A program made the translations under genes and the position numbers. 64,000 bases of DNA from Entomortierella parvispora (taxonomy: Eukaryota > Mortierellomycota > Mortierellomycetes > Mortierellales > Mortierellaceae): NCBI GenBank assembly GCA_963573315.1, contig OY752146.1, positions 372,001 to 436,000 on the forward strand, given 5' to 3'. Shown here piece by piece: positions 53,595 through 64,000 of this stretch. The notes under the pieces are model-generated. The model saw nothing but the letters and a program-made list of their open reading frames with translations, ran no database searches and was not told the origin of the DNA. The first letter of the stretch is position 1. Every line of letters begins with the position of its first letter.

Positions 53595-53978
53595 ATGAAG
53601 CTGCTATTGCTACTCCTCGGTCTATCAAGCTCTTTGATGCTGGTACAATCAGCATGCGTTAAAGAACTGGACGACTTTTGTGCAGCATTTGGTCAAGCAA
53701 TCCCTCCGGGTACTGTCAACAGTGTCTGCAACTGTAACGTTTCTTCAGGCAACTGCTATCATCCAGGCACAGGTCAGAAGCCGTGCAGCAAAGAAGAAGC
53801 AACTACTTGCAGCACTTTCTGTCGAGGACAAGTATCGCAGGATGCTTGCACGTACAGCAAATTATTTAAAAAGAGTGTTTGTGTATCCACATACACTTGT
53901 CAGAATCCAAATGATCCCGCGTACAGTGGTGGCTATAAAAAATATACTGGAGAATGTCAGCAAACCGGAGGCGTTTAA
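53595..53978 (+). CDS. Small secreted Cys-rich protein, 127 aa, 12 cysteines
   Basis: Signal peptide of about 19 residues (KLLLLLLGLSSSLMLVQSA) followed by a mature part with 12 cysteines (ACVKELDDFC, VCNCNVSSGNC, KPCSKEEATTCSTFC, DAC, SVC, YTC, GEC), enough for six disulfides. No known domain was recognised. Secreted Cys-rich proteins of this size are typical effector or wall-associated candidates in fungi. The frame is intact and intron-free, with TATA box and leader intron upstream. Confidence 0.8.
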   Translation: MKLLLLLLGLSSSLMLVQSACVKELDDFCAAFGQAIPPGTVNSVCNCNVSSGNCYHPGTGQKPCSKEEATTCSTFCRGQVSQDACTYSKLFKKSVCVSTYTCQNPNDPAYSGGYKKYTGECQQTGGV

Positions 53979-54256
53979 GTCATGGATCCAGACGGCCATC
54001 TATAGTAGACATATATTTTGTTTCTCTTGCCTCCTGGTATCTTTGCCCCTGTTGACTTTCCTTTTCCTCTCTTTTCCTCTCTTTGGCTTCCCATACTCTC
54101 CTTTATTCACATGTTCATATTTTGTGTCCTATTTGTCCTTCAGAAGATATACAAATAAAGAGTATAGAGTATAGTATGTCGCTTTCTCCATGGAATGTCT
54201 GGGGCAGATTGGAATGGAGAAATCAAGAAGAAAGAAAGGTGAGGATATGCCCTTGG

Positions 54257-54716
54257 TGTCACGAACGTCGCAGACTCAGATCGTACGAAGTACGCGTCTC
54301 TTGTACCTCTGGTCTAGGATCGCGAACCTAGGATCTGTATTGTATCCGCATCCATTCGCTTGTCTTCTGATATCCGACAAGTATCCCTGGAGTCCAGAGT
54401 CTTGACCTCGAGTTGTAGCTACCCTTGGTATGTATCTCTCAGCCGCACCTATCAGGACCTCCATCTCCTCCTTCATCAATGTTGCCATCCCGGATCCCAC
54501 TCATAGGTCCGGCTTGTGATTAGTACCTGCTCGAATCACAAACCACTTTTCTGACTCATCTCAATGCCAGCCTGGACCTTCTCTGGGCTAGATCTAGGCT
54601 TGCCTCACTCTCTACTACATAATCCCCTTGATATCTTACTTATCCCTCAGTCTGCAATTCACAATAAACCATACCTTTCCTTCGCCTTCTTGTTCCTGCC
54701 TTGCCCGATCGTGACA
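54257..54716 (+). mobile_element. Solo LTR, gypsy type, without target duplication
   Basis: 460 bp from TGTCACG to CGTGACA, with CAGTCTGCAATTCACAATAA near the 3' end, the same family as the LTR at 37442. Flanks differ (CTTGG and GAGAT), so the ends were rearranged. It abuts a minus-strand integrase fragment at 54717, although the LTR itself reads plus, which suggests a nested or recombined junction. Confidence 0.7.
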
Positions 54717-55330
54717 GAGATGAGTCCAGAAGTTGCTGGTGATATGGTGTCACGATCAGAGACAATGGAGGTCGGCATCTTGTGGTGGGGGAAGACGGTG
54801 TCGAGGAAGGTGGAGGCAACGGTGGAGGCGGTGCTCTTGGAGCGAGAAGTGGGGAAATGAACTTGCTTGGATAGTCGGTCCACAAAGACTGTAATCATAT
54901 CATGAACCCGAGATGTGCGCGGATAAGGTCCGGCAAAGTCCATCGAGATCGACTCCCAATTTTTTGGCCAGATGTGGGCAGAGGTTGGAGTAGACCTGCA
55001 GGAGGTAGGCGACTTGGCTTGTTTTGTTGACAGTTTTCGCATGTGGCGACGTATTCGCGGGTCTCCTTGGCCATCCCTGGCCAGAACACAGTGCGGCGGA
55101 GGACATCGTAGGTCTTGTCAAATCCGAGGTGGCCTGCAATGACAGCATCATGAGCATCATGAAGAAGAGAAAGACGGATATCAGCCTTCTGTGGAATACA
55201 GACAACTGTGTTGTGGCGTCTGGTAACAAAAAGCAAGCTATCCACAGCAGAGATGCGGTCATGACAACTTCCCTCAAGGCAGCTTTTGTATGTAGCTGCT
55301 GAGGCGCAATGCAAGTTCTCGAGTATAAAA
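54717..55330 (-). mobile_element. Gypsy integrase fragment
   Basis: Minus strand: integrase zinc-binding HLGFDKTYDVLRRTVFWPGM and CENCQQNKPSR, then the core start SMDFAGPYPRTSRVHDMITV, VFVDRLSKQVHF and SDRDT, ending at TSNFWTHL in a shifted frame just before the LTR. It is truncated on both sides and frame-shifted near 54960 and 54740. Confidence 0.85.
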
Positions 55331-55490
55331 TAGACTGTTATTTAGCTGCCACATAAATACTTGAACGTTGAAGTTTGTGCACATATACTTGTCGCGTAAT
55401 GTGCTTTTTAATTTGAATATAAACTTGTAAAGTACACTGTCCGGCCCCCTTCCTTTTCACTTCACCAGAATGACCACAGAAACCGCACGC

Positions 55491-56210
55491 TTAAAATCCA
55501 ACATCAATCTTGTAGCCCCCAGAGACTTGGGAAGTAGAAAAGTCGACCTTGCCCACGCAATCTCCATACTCGTATGGCTTGCCCATAGTACCACTGCCAG
55601 CTCCGGGTGTATTCGATGTCGGGTCATACATGGTGACCTCGGTCTTGGGAAGATCAGAGCATTGGTGACTGCCCGAGTTCCAGGGGTAGTACTCAACAAA
55701 GCCGACCTGGCTTGATTTGATACCTCCAGCCCCAGAAGGCAGGGTGTAAGTTCCGACACGTGTCCTCGCTCCAGTAGATGTGTCTACAATTGTTCCGGTC
55801 CATGTGGTACCGGAGGTATTCTCGATGACCAGGTTGTAAGTGGAGCTGTAATCGCCATTGATCTCAACAGCGCAGCTTACACCTGAGCCACCGTCCGCTC
55901 CATCGTGACAATTGGCATCGTCGGAAGTCGTTCCGTCTTGGAAAGATGAGAAAACAGCATGGACGACGCTATTGCCGCCCGAGTTCTCTCGGTTCTGGAT
56001 TCCGCAGTAACCGACGTTGACAACGTTTTCGAAGTTGTACTGCTGAGCGAAGAAATATCCGGAGTTGTGAGATGCCCCAGCCATGTTAAATGGGAAAGTG
56101 ATATCCCTCAAGCCACCTGATGGCGAACCAGAAAAGGACCAGCTGCTGCCGACAAGGGCAAAGCCAAGCTGGGGGGCGAAAGCTGCCAAGATGGTTAAGG
56201 AGTACTTCAT
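55491..56210 (-). CDS. Secreted DUF3472-like protein, 239 aa
   Basis: A signal peptide (KYSLTILAAFAPQLGFA) is followed by a beta-rich domain: SGYFFAQQYNFENVVNVGYC, GIQNREN, VVHAVFSSFQDGTTSDDANC and WTGTIVDTSTGARTRVGTYT. The pattern (aromatic 'yyf' strand, a GIQ/GLQ turn, then FS-W/F) fits DUF3472-type secreted proteins, whose biochemical role is not known. The frame is intact in one exon. Four cysteines in the mature part may form two disulfides. Confidence 0.7.
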   Translation of the reverse strand: MKYSLTILAAFAPQLGFALVGSSWSFSGSPSGGLRDITFPFNMAGASHNSGYFFAQQYNFENVVNVGYCGIQNRENSGGNSVVHAVFSSFQDGTTSDDANCHDGADGGSGVSCAVEINGDYSSTYNLVIENTSGTTWTGTIVDTSTGARTRVGTYTLPSGAGGIKSSQVGFVEYYPWNSGSHQCSDLPKTEVTMYDPTSNTPGAGSGTMGKPYEYGDCVGKVDFSTSQVSGGYKIDVGF

Positions 56211-56593
56211 TTTCGGGTAGTAAGGCGTGGGAGGTAATATTTTGACGCTGGCAACTGGATATTGTTTCCTGGGCAGAAGTGCATATTCCTCAGGTCGGTG
56301 AACCTGTCCTTTTATATAAAATTATAGTAGAACACCAGAGACCAATCGGTCCCTCGCCTTTGAGACAACCAGCCTGCTCCAGTAACCGACTGGAATTCAA
56401 ACCAGCATGGTCATGATTCAGGTTATTGTGCCCTTTCTTTGACCCAGGGGGAGGGGACGGGTGAAGGGTCGGTGGAGGGGTAGGTCGATAAATCTCCCAC
56501 CTCTCGTGTTGAGTGATTCCAAGCTGCACCACTCTTCGATCTGTGAAAAGAGTTTTTCTGTGGTACAGACCAAAACGACGAGCAAAGAGGGTC

Positions 56594-56794
56594 ACGAAGG
56601 ACAAAGAATGAACTGAAGATAAAGTTCGAAATCAAGGGAACAGAGAGCAATCAGGAGAAGGATGTGGAAGACAAGCAGGAGTACGTGGTGGTGTTGGGAG
56701 AGACGAAGGACAAAGAATGAGCCGAAGAAAAAGTTCGAAATCAAGGGGACAGAGAGCAATCAGGAGAGGGATGTGGCGAAAGACAAGCAGGAGT
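56594..56794. repeat. Tandem duplication, 109-bp period
   Basis: 56594-56702 and 56703-56794 share ACGAAGGACAAAGAATGA, AAAGTTCGAAATCAAGGG and ACAGAGAGCAATCAGGAGA with few changes. No gene content. Confidence 0.9.
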
Positions 56795-57377
56795 GCTGTA
56801 TTTTTTTTTTAGCTCGCACAGCTTGGACATATGGATAAGATCCATCAGAAAGGCCTATTCTGCTCATTCTGATAATCACCTTTCGCTCTGCCATCATTCG
56901 GGCTCGTCTGTGGGTGCCAGAAGAACCACTCGATTCATGTCCAAGAGACCACGCGCACAGAGAGTGACCACACTTTTAAACGCTAGTTCCCAGTTCAGGA
57001 TTGGCCACCCCTTAAGTGTCACATTTGTAGATCTGCAAAGGGTGGGGCAACTGAACCAGAATTCGAGCACTTACTATGTCCTTGCAGCATCCATTTTCAT
57101 ATACTTTTCTCTTCCCCTTGCCCTTGCCTTCCACAATCCACCACAAATTCCGCTCAATTCTGAGTTTTTTTCTGAAAACCGAGTACCCCGTAAGAGACTC
57201 GCCGCATCCTACCCCTTCCATCACTCTTCTCCTCCTCACTCTTCACTGCCCTCGCTCTTCACTACCCTTCTTTGTCTGTGCGCTTGCTTTTCCTGCCCCT
57301 TCCTTTTGCTGTACTTTTCCGCCTTTTCTGTTGCCAGCCCTGCCTTTGACTTTTTCAACTGTTCGAGCTATGCAAAT

Positions 57378-57545
57378 GCCAGCAGCTCGTTAAATTTCTC
57401 AGTGACCTTCTCTTTGGTCCAGACTACTCTTTTGTCCATATATAAGTCATCTCTCTGATGTGCCAGCAACTCACTAAATTTCTCAATGACCTTCTCTTTG
57501 GTCCAGACTACTCTTTTGTCCATATATAAGTCATCTCTCTGATGT
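57378..57545 (+). repeat. 84-bp tandem duplication of a TATA-box segment
   Basis: 57378-57461 and 57462-57545 are nearly identical. Each contains CTTTGGTCCAGACTACTC and TATATAAG (57439 and 57523). Confidence 0.92.
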
Positions 57546-59439
57546 TCTCAATCTCTTTTGGCATCCCTCTCCTTTTTCTCACCCTGCACCCATCCATCCC
57601 CATATTTTGTTCAGCGTCCCTCCCCTTTCTTTTGTATTCCCATCTTTTTTTTTGCATCTGTCCCATTTTTTCTGCATGCCTTTGGATCTTTTGACCTCAC
57701 TCCTTAATAGTACGACCTTGTGATCATTTTGGAGTTCTTCCTCATTTTTTCTTTATATTCTCTCTTTCTTTCTTTTCACGCCCTTGATCTTTGCCATCCT
57801 TCTTCATTGTGAACAACGCCTATATATAAGACAGCATTGATGTCATGAGACATCCACCTCATCCCTACTCACCTCTGAACCTCTTCCAATAAACGGCGAT
57901 TCTTCTCTCTTTCCATTCACCATTGCGATTCACCTCTGTAGGTACCGAAATGCTGATGGATCGGGGAGGGGATTTAATGGCTATTGTGAACAGCAAAGGC
58001 TTATTTCTTGGGCCAAACTCGGTACCACACGCCAAACTGCAACAAGTTCATCAATCGGCATTGTTATTCAAGTTCTGTAGCAGCCTAGAGTTTCTTTTGC
58101 ATGGCTCGCGTTGGGGAGCAAGGCTCGGACGATGTTGTGTCTGACATGCCCCAGGCTTATTACTTTGACTCTGCGCCACGTGTAGCAATTACGAAATAGC
58201 ATGCGAGGAGGGCACTATGCCCAATTACTCTAAATTTGACCAAATATAACGAAAAGCTTCTTGAGCTTTTCACCCTTAAAAAACCGACTAAAGAATAGGA
58301 TGCAGCGGTAGTGTCAACTACAGAGGCAGTAACTCTGTTCAAACTGACATTGCTTTGTGCCATTCCGATACTCGGACAAGGTATTACGACTGGATAAGAC
58401 AGCGACAAGTACTAGGGAAAGAGTATGACTCGTTGCGAATTGCAGATTGAAGGGCAAGGCGAGAGATCACAGTCGAAGGTTCCGTCAGAGAGATACGAGG
58501 AAGCAAGATCGAAGAGTCACATACGGGACTTTTGAGCTGCACGCTAGGATAGCAACGACGATGGAAGCGGGTTCACTTCCGTAGCCCTTCCAGGTAACCA
58601 AGAATTGCCGTTACCTGCGTTTTTGGAAACGATAGTGTAAGATTTCTTCAACCTTGAACTCTTCGCTATTGATCAGATTGGGATCCAGAGGTGCCACAAC
58701 ACGAATACCAGATATTTTTGAGGACCACAGCCAGGGTCGGAAGGTATCAAGGAAGTTTGACACGACAGGCGACTGATGATTAGTGAGTGCTGTTCCTGGT
58801 CATCAATTAAACCTATCGCCTGTTTGCCTCTTTCTCCTGGTGATCCCGAGACGCGCAGCATCCTGTACGAGAGTGAGTGCTTTGCAATGGGAAGTGGACT
58901 ATGGGGCACATTGAGACGCGCTGCAGGAAGTCAGGAGAACTGTGATGACAAGATCAATGCCATCAAGGGATAATACCAGCCGGTGACAACATCAACGGAG
59001 AAGACGAACGGAAACATCGTGCGACAATACCAAGGCAACACTCAAAGTTTGATCTTTGTGAAAGGTCCAACGTGGGACCCTGGGGCCGGGCCCCGTGGGT
59101 ACCAAATATAGTATAGTCCTGGGTTTTGACTATTTTCGGGCCTAGTCCGGGAAGTCTGGGATGGGTACTAATCCTATATTTTTTTGATCCCCTTCCCCCC
59201 CTTTTTTTTTGCCTTGCTTTACTCCTAGCACCCCTTTCACTTTTCATCATGTGTCGTTTTTTCAGCTTTTCCCCCCCCTCCTCCTACCCTCTTTGCGAGT
59301 ACTGAACCCAGTTGAACACCCCCTTCCTTTCGTATCCAGTACGCCCCTTGTATTGGTCTCCCCTTTTTCTCTTTCTATGATTGGCGTCATCCTGATTTTG
59401 ATTTCTAACTTCACGCAGAAGGGATGGTAACTACTCAGG

Positions 59440-59686
59440 TATATAAAAAGAGGCCACATCTGCCCAGTATCCTGCACCGACACCCATCCCTGCCCCAAGA
59501 ATATCGACTCACAATAGCACTCACAACGTTCACCAAAGCTTACCTCAAGGTACGTCGTAAGAACCCCTCGCAGATGGTCCTGAGAACCATCGCAAGAACG
59601 CTCATCTAAACACCTGTAGAACACTATGTAGTTGCTTACCATTACTTAAAATTTCGCTCTTCCTCTAGGTTTTTCTAGTTGAAACA
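59440..59686 (+). promoter_or_regulatory. TATA box and leader with probable intron
   Basis: GTATATAAAAAGAGG at 59440, a CCTGCACCGACACCC leader, a donor CAAG|GTACGT near 59549 and an acceptor TCTAG near 59668 before the start codon at 59687. Confidence 0.55.
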
Positions 59687-59935
59687 ATGCAGAAATCGAT
59701 CTCCACAGCTTGTGCCGTTGTTGTCGTAATTTTCACCTGCTTGATGAAGGTGACCAGCGCCGCCCAACCGTTTTGTTGTGACGCAGTCGTCCCATCGAGT
59801 AACCCACCAGGAAAAATTGGTATCGGCTGCTCCCATGGTGGAATAGATTGTGGATTCTCTGGGCAAATCGCTGCCACATGCTCCCGTCTTGCTCCCATAG
59901 GCGCACAGCAAGGCACCGCTGTTGGCTGTCAATAG
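59687..59935 (+). CDS. Small secreted Cys-containing protein, 82 aa
   Basis: Signal peptide (QKSISTACAVVVVIFTCLMK to TSAA), then a mature part of about 57 residues with a CC pair and four more cysteines (QPFCCDAVV, IGCSHGGIDC, AATCSRL, VGCQ). The spacing recalls hydrophobins only in part: one CC pair instead of two and six cysteines instead of eight. Intact single exon with promoter upstream. It could be a wall or surface protein or an effector. Confidence 0.7.
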   Translation: MQKSISTACAVVVVIFTCLMKVTSAAQPFCCDAVVPSSNPPGKIGIGCSHGGIDCGFSGQIAATCSRLAPIGAQQGTAVGCQ

Positions 59936-60589
59936 AGCTGAAATAGATGCTACAATAACTATTTAAAAACTGCAGCATGCAGCACTCCCCAAACCACGAT
60001 CGGCCTCTTTCGATTAAAGCAAAATTCTCACTGCCTTCTGGACCTCACGACTCGATTACTTCAAGATAAGCCTCGGTCAGTCCATTTGGTTTTTCCTCAA
60101 GTTGCTAAGCTGAGAGGCAATAAGTGGGCGTCGTTCAGTCGGTAGTTTTAACCGTGAATCCTGGTTTTGGGGCTTTCGAGAGCATGGGCAAGGAGATGAT
60201 GGCGGGGATGATGTTGAATGAATATCGTTTTAATGATGTCCTCACTACGCTAGGTTCCACTGTAATAGCGTCGTGCGCGACGTTTGATCCGTTTATTCAT
60301 TATAGTTTGTGCACTGGTCCCTTCACGTCTTCAGATTCGATCCTTCTTCTGAAACTCCCAGATATGGTTCTCTCATTCTCATGTTGTTTGAACACAACGT
60401 CACCAGTCCAGTCCAGGAGAACATAAAATTGACAGCGTGCTCCATTCTGGCCTGTTGAGGAAGCATTTCCCCTCATTTTCAAGGTTTCCACTGCTGTGGA
60501 AACAGAGCGAAGCTACCAGGAATGATAGATGAAGGAAACGGTTTCTTACGGCCGCTGTCAAAATACACGTTGACGGGGGGGATCAAAAT
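59936..60589. other. Intergenic between convergent secreted-protein genes
   Basis: No gene recognised. The 60580 T/A-rich segment is the 3' flank of the CFEM gene. Confidence 0.4.
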
Positions 60590-60883
60590 TTATTCTGGGT
60601 CCATCCTCTGTTCACAATGTTCGCGAATTACATATTGAAGTTTCATCAGGTCAGCGACGTTGCATTTGTTTTCAGTAGCGCACTGAGTCGTTGGAGCTAG
60701 TATTTTGGCCAGAGTATCTGCTCTGCAGTAACAGGCAGAGAACTGTTCCTCGGTGCCGGTACACCCAACCGCAGAAGCACTTTTCTCAAAACAGGATCGT
60801 ACGCAAGGTGCCACGCTGTCAAGATCCTGTGCAAGCACACCTGTGGTCATCAGGATAGCTATGAGGAATAACTTGTAATACAT
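60590..60883 (-). CDS. CFEM-like secreted protein, 97 aa
   Basis: Signal peptide (YYKLFLIAILMTTGVLA) and a single domain with eight cysteines in CFEM order: PCVRSCFEKSASAVGC, FSACYC with the C-x-C pair, TTQC, ENKC and a final EHC. CFEM domains are fungal-specific, extracellular, and in some species bind haem or act in adhesion and virulence. It lacks an obvious GPI-anchor tail, so it is probably a free secreted form. Single exon, intact. Confidence 0.78.
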   Translation of the reverse strand: MYYKLFLIAILMTTGVLAQDLDSVAPCVRSCFEKSASAVGCTGTEEQFSACYCRADTLAKILAPTTQCATENKCNVADLMKLQYVIREHCEQRMDPE

Positions 60884-61527
60884 GACTGAAAGGAAATGAG
60901 GAACAGAAGATCATTGCGAACACGCCAATAGTTCTTTTTCAAAAACAACTGGTCTTACAAAAGTTGAGCTGTGACGGTGCAGGACAATTTCTTATAAGCA
61001 GGCAATATGAAGTTCTCACGAAGCCTGGGTTGACTGGATCGTTCAGAGTGGATTTTAGCAAGGGCGGCTGGATGTTGTGCGATGTCTTGAGGAATTTCAG
61101 TTTGGGATCGTAAGATTTTGCTTGCGCTTTTTATACACATTTACCGTCGATCATTCCAAAAACCAAACTTTACCATCTGACGAGCTAAGGTGGGCGTTAA
61201 ATCAATTTCCGTCAATCGACAACATCAAGGGGGGAGTAAGGTTGAAAAGAGTAAAAAAAATCAAGGGGCAGGCGGGAGTTCAGAACCGGCAAAACAGACC
61301 AGAAGTACCAGTCTGATCACGGAACAAAGGAAGAAAGGGACGTAAGAGGAAGACAGGCGGATGACAGGGGCACCAGTAATAGAGGAGCAGAAAAACGAGG
61401 GGAAGGGAGGGAGACTTTTTTTTTAAAAAAAGGAGATGCTCCAAAAAAAACAGGGAGGGGCGCCTGAACGCAAGATGAGTTCTTCATGCGACGGGATAAT
61501 TTATTTATGACCGCAAACTAACCCGCT
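60884..61527. other. Non-coding, A/G-rich stretch
   Basis: 60900-61150 is the promoter side of the CFEM gene. 61250-61460 is purine-rich with several poly(A) tracts. No gene. Confidence 0.4.
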
Positions 61528-63007
61528 TCAAAGAAGGTCGTATCTTCCACCACGCCTCTCGTGTTTGAACTCGCCCTCCCAACCGACAGCAAGGTCACAA
61601 TATTGTCGAAGCATCCAGACAGAGTCTCTCGTTGTCTTGCTTCCGATTGTCCAGGACCCACTCAAAGACCTTAACGCCATCAAGTTGTCCAGCATCCACT
61701 GGGCTGCATCCATGTACAAGATCGGCCATAGCTCCGTCTGAATGTGTAGGCTCCTTAATTGCTGCAACGTTGACAGCAACTCTAGACCTTTTCCGGGTAT
61801 CAGTTTTGGGGTTCCTTCGCTATCAAATAGAAAGCCTGAAATCCAGAGATCTTCCAGAGCCGTGAGATGTGAGATTCGAGTGAGGAGCTGATATGTTATA
61901 TTTTCGAGTTCAGTCAAGCTGTATCTTCGTGGCCCATGACCTGATCCTGCCCCTTGTGCAACTTCTCCTGATCGGATCTCTAGCTGGAGCGATCTCATAG
62001 ATGTACACACCCAAGTCGGACCAAGGAGAACATCACTGACCGAGACATTGCACCACTCGACATGTGTCAATAATGGACAGGACGACATGATCTCCTGCCA
62101 GAGCCCAGGCACCTCATCACGCGGGCTTTGAATAATGATCTCGGTGATGGTGCGAAAATGAGGTCGAAAAACAGGATATGATAAAGGACCGATTCCTTCG
62201 TAACTGTTGAACTTTCGTAAACAGCGCATACTCTTAATGAGGGACGCTCTCTCCTCATCCGAACTCGTCAACATTTTGAGGTCCAGGTGCTTGAGGCGAG
62301 GTAAGGCTCCAGAATCCAGATACTGCGCAAATCTCTGGCAGTTCTGGATATCATCCTTGGTGTTAAAATCACATTCAATAACTTCGAGGTCGGGACAACG
62401 GGCAGTGAAAGCTGTGATATCAACCTTAGTATATCTAGGTATCGATAATTCCCGTATCGACCAAAAGGCGCTGGTTTTGATGTTGTCCGAGACATCCACA
62501 TGGGGGGTGTGCAACTTCAGGACCAACAGACGTGCACATATCGTATCAAAAAAGACCATGGCGGATGCATTCACCACAAGGTTGACAAGACTCAACTCTC
62601 GGAGACCTGTCATGTCAGAAATAAGCCGCCAGACCTCGATATCGAGCTTGGATTCTTCATCGCTAGACCTAAACATACATTTACATGGTAAAACGCATTT
62701 ACATCCTCCTTTCTTCATGTGGACGTGCTCAGACCACGCAGTAAAACGACTATACCTACTTCCAATCTGTAATAACCTTTAGTTTGCGGATATGATGGCA
62801 GTACGTGCGAAGACCTTCCAAGGCTGGGCGCTCATGTTTGCTGCAGAATTTGTCGCCTGTGTTCAGTGTAATTTCTCGCCAAAGAAGAGGCGATATCGCG
62901 TCATGCCACAACTTGCAGACGCGCAGGCAGCCGACTTGGTGATTCCTCGGCAGCGACAGGCCCACCATACGGACAATCTCCGGCAGCTTTAACAATTCGC
63001 TGTTCAT
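61528..63007 (-). CDS. F-box and leucine-rich protein, two exons, 462 aa
   Basis: Exon 1 63007-62760 and exon 2 62668-61528 (intron GTAGGT...GTTTAG, 91 nt; 1389 nt in all). An F-box lies at the N-terminus (LLKLPEIVRMVGLSLPRNHQ, then RVCKLWHDAISPLLWREITL). The rest is an LRR-like succession of short leucine-rich segments (LRELSLVNLVV, LEVIECDF, LKHLDLKML, MRSLQLEI, LRSLHIQTEL). F-box proteins recruit substrates to SCF ubiquitin ligases through SKP1, with the repeats as the substrate reader. Mortierellomycetes have many such genes. No lesion seen; the substrate is unknown. Confidence 0.85.
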
Positions 63008-64000
63008 TGACAAATAGAATAAGGATGGGAAGCGGAACTGGACAATCGTGACAACCAAGAGGGGATCAGGCACTGAATGCACCATTAGAGAGAGGTGCAG
63101 CCCTTGCGATCAAACAATTCTTGTATGTCATGATTCGTCACGTGGACCGACGCGCACATACTCACGCGTGTCTTTTGAACCTTTCATTGTCCTTTGCCTC
63201 TCTTTGTCAATTTGTACCATCCTCACCCCCAGCGACCATCCGTACCACCGCGACCTCTGTATCATTTCCTGCATCATCACCTATATATTTGCCTGTACCA
63301 TCTGTACCATTGATTTTCATTGCCTACTCCCTCTGTCCTGCCACAACTTGTTCTGCCTATTCTTCATCTGCTCTGCCCTCTCTTTTTCCAACACGAAGGT
63401 AATGTTGTTTTAAACCATCTTGTTTGGAAGGAGCGAGTACGATGTTGCCGGCAGACCCATCTGAACCAGAATCCACTGCCATTAGTTGTCCATGGACAAC
63501 TGTGCTTTTTTGGGACCCTGTTAATTGTCCAGGCTATCGGGTGACGCCTTTTCATTTCGAACTGGTGCTTCATCAGCAACCACCACTCGTTTGCATTGTG
63601 AAGTGGATAGCGTCGTGATGCTTGGTTTAGTGGCCACACCCTCATGCATTGTTTACGCAATGGACACCACATCTCCATTGGCAATGTTTGTTTTTAGAAC
63701 TTTGGGTGTTATTAAATAATGAATGAAACGAAATCAAACGCGACCTAGTTAGTTTTTGACCCTGTATTTCGCTACACTGCTTGAGAACGGTAGATGACCC
63801 CTTGGATTGAAAATTCGAAAATCGTCTTTGGGTCGAATCGATCAATCGCGATCGCGAATTAAAAAAGTCCACGTGTTTAAAAAAAGATTGCATGAATCCG
63901 TTTTCTCTCATGCCTCTGATCCCACCAATACCTGGTTCTGAGGATTGATCATCCAAGTCAGAGACTTCACGGTGGTCGCTGGCCTCTTGTCTCGTGTTCT
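63008..64000. other. Window end, no supported gene
   Basis: A pyrimidine-rich leader-like stretch (63180-63390) and a short frame at 63442-63618 (LPADPSEPESTAISCPWTTV) occur, without recognisable homology. Confidence 0.3.

Larger units (their letters stand above)
56795..59686. promoter_or_regulatory. Long non-coding stretch with several promoter-like blocks but no clear gene
   Basis: Pyrimidine-rich DNA, a duplicated TATA block (57378-57545), another TATA box (CTATATATAAGACAG, 57822) with a leader, and a short frame after 57922 lacking homology. 59440-59560 (GGTATATAAAAAGAGGCC and leader) is the promoter of the next secreted-protein gene. Confidence 0.4.

Noticed and set aside
59687..59935. 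Hydrophobin
   Set aside because: Only one CC pair and six mature cysteines, against two CC pairs and eight cysteines in hydrophobins.
62207..62782. 191-codon plus-strand frame
   Set aside because: It is antisense to the F-box/LRR gene and has no protein-like features.
1..64000. CRISPR arrays, bacterial operons, Shine-Dalgarno sites
   Set aside because: The spliced genes, TATA boxes, 28S-type rRNA and retroelements show eukaryotic nuclear DNA; the repeats present are minisatellites and tandem duplications.
1..64000. tRNA genes
   Set aside because: I looked for A-box/B-box and cloverleaf patterns by eye and found none convincing; a tRNAscan run would be decisive.

Overview
The window looks like nuclear DNA of an early-diverging filamentous fungus, most likely a Mortierellomycete (Mortierella/Linnemannia type). 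This is inferred from compact genes with GT-AG introns of about 60-130 nt, Crinkler (CRN) N-terminal modules, large NACHT-type NLR genes with WD40 or HEAT repeats, many small secreted Cys-rich proteins, a 28S rRNA fragment of eukaryotic type, and DIRS and chromodomain Ty3/gypsy retroelements. No species call is possible from the sequence alone. The window is repeat-rich and accessory in character.

Layout. 1-700: degraded gypsy pol fragment. 0.9-3.1 kb (minus): a three-exon short-chain dehydrogenase and an N-truncated HTATIP2-like oxidoreductase. 3.6-4.9 kb: possible LINE 3' end and a decayed gene cut by a DIRS element. 4909-9197: a structurally complete DIRS-like retrotransposon (minus), with GAG-like, RT/RNase H and tyrosine-recombinase ORFs, inverted terminal repeats and an internal complementary region. 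9.36-14.75 kb (plus): the central gene, a 1757-residue fusion of a Crinkler N-domain, a helical region, NACHT, pentapeptide-like repeats and 14 WD40 blades. 15.0-17.7 kb (minus): a nine-exon JmjC protein with a C-terminal 4CXXC-type zinc finger. 18-21.6 kb: hypothetical genes, a secreted GNA-type lectin and a small secreted protein with a shifted frame. 22.5-23.0 kb: a tandemly duplicated, non-coding, highly structured unit whose terminal hairpin covaries. 23.1-29.6 kb: hypothetical multi-exon genes, a 242-bp tandem duplication, a broken Crinkler start and decayed genes. 30.9-34.6 kb and 38.6-41.2 kb: two pieces of a dead NACHT-HEAT NLR separated by 4 kb that holds minisatellites, inverted repeats, one hypothetical gene, a solo LTR with a 5-bp target duplication, and a 28S rRNA 3' fragment joined to the HEAT part. 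43.0-45.4 kb (minus): an OPT oligopeptide transporter. 46.6 kb: a ChaB-like protein. 48-49.6 kb: a secreted-protein pseudogene and a decayed gene related to the one at 26.5-27.95 kb. 49.9-51.9 kb: gypsy RNase H-integrase-chromodomain remnant. 53.6-60.9 kb: four small secreted proteins, including DUF3472-like and CFEM proteins, between gypsy remnants and duplicated promoter-like blocks. 61.5-63.0 kb: an F-box/leucine-rich protein.

How the genes fit together. The locus mixes candidate self/non-self recognition genes (NLRs, Crinkler modules, lectin) with secreted effectors (CFEM, Cys-rich proteins) and active-looking retroelements, so turnover is high. The metabolic and housekeeping-like genes (SDR, OPT, ChaB, JmjC, F-box) are unlinked single genes; there are no operons.
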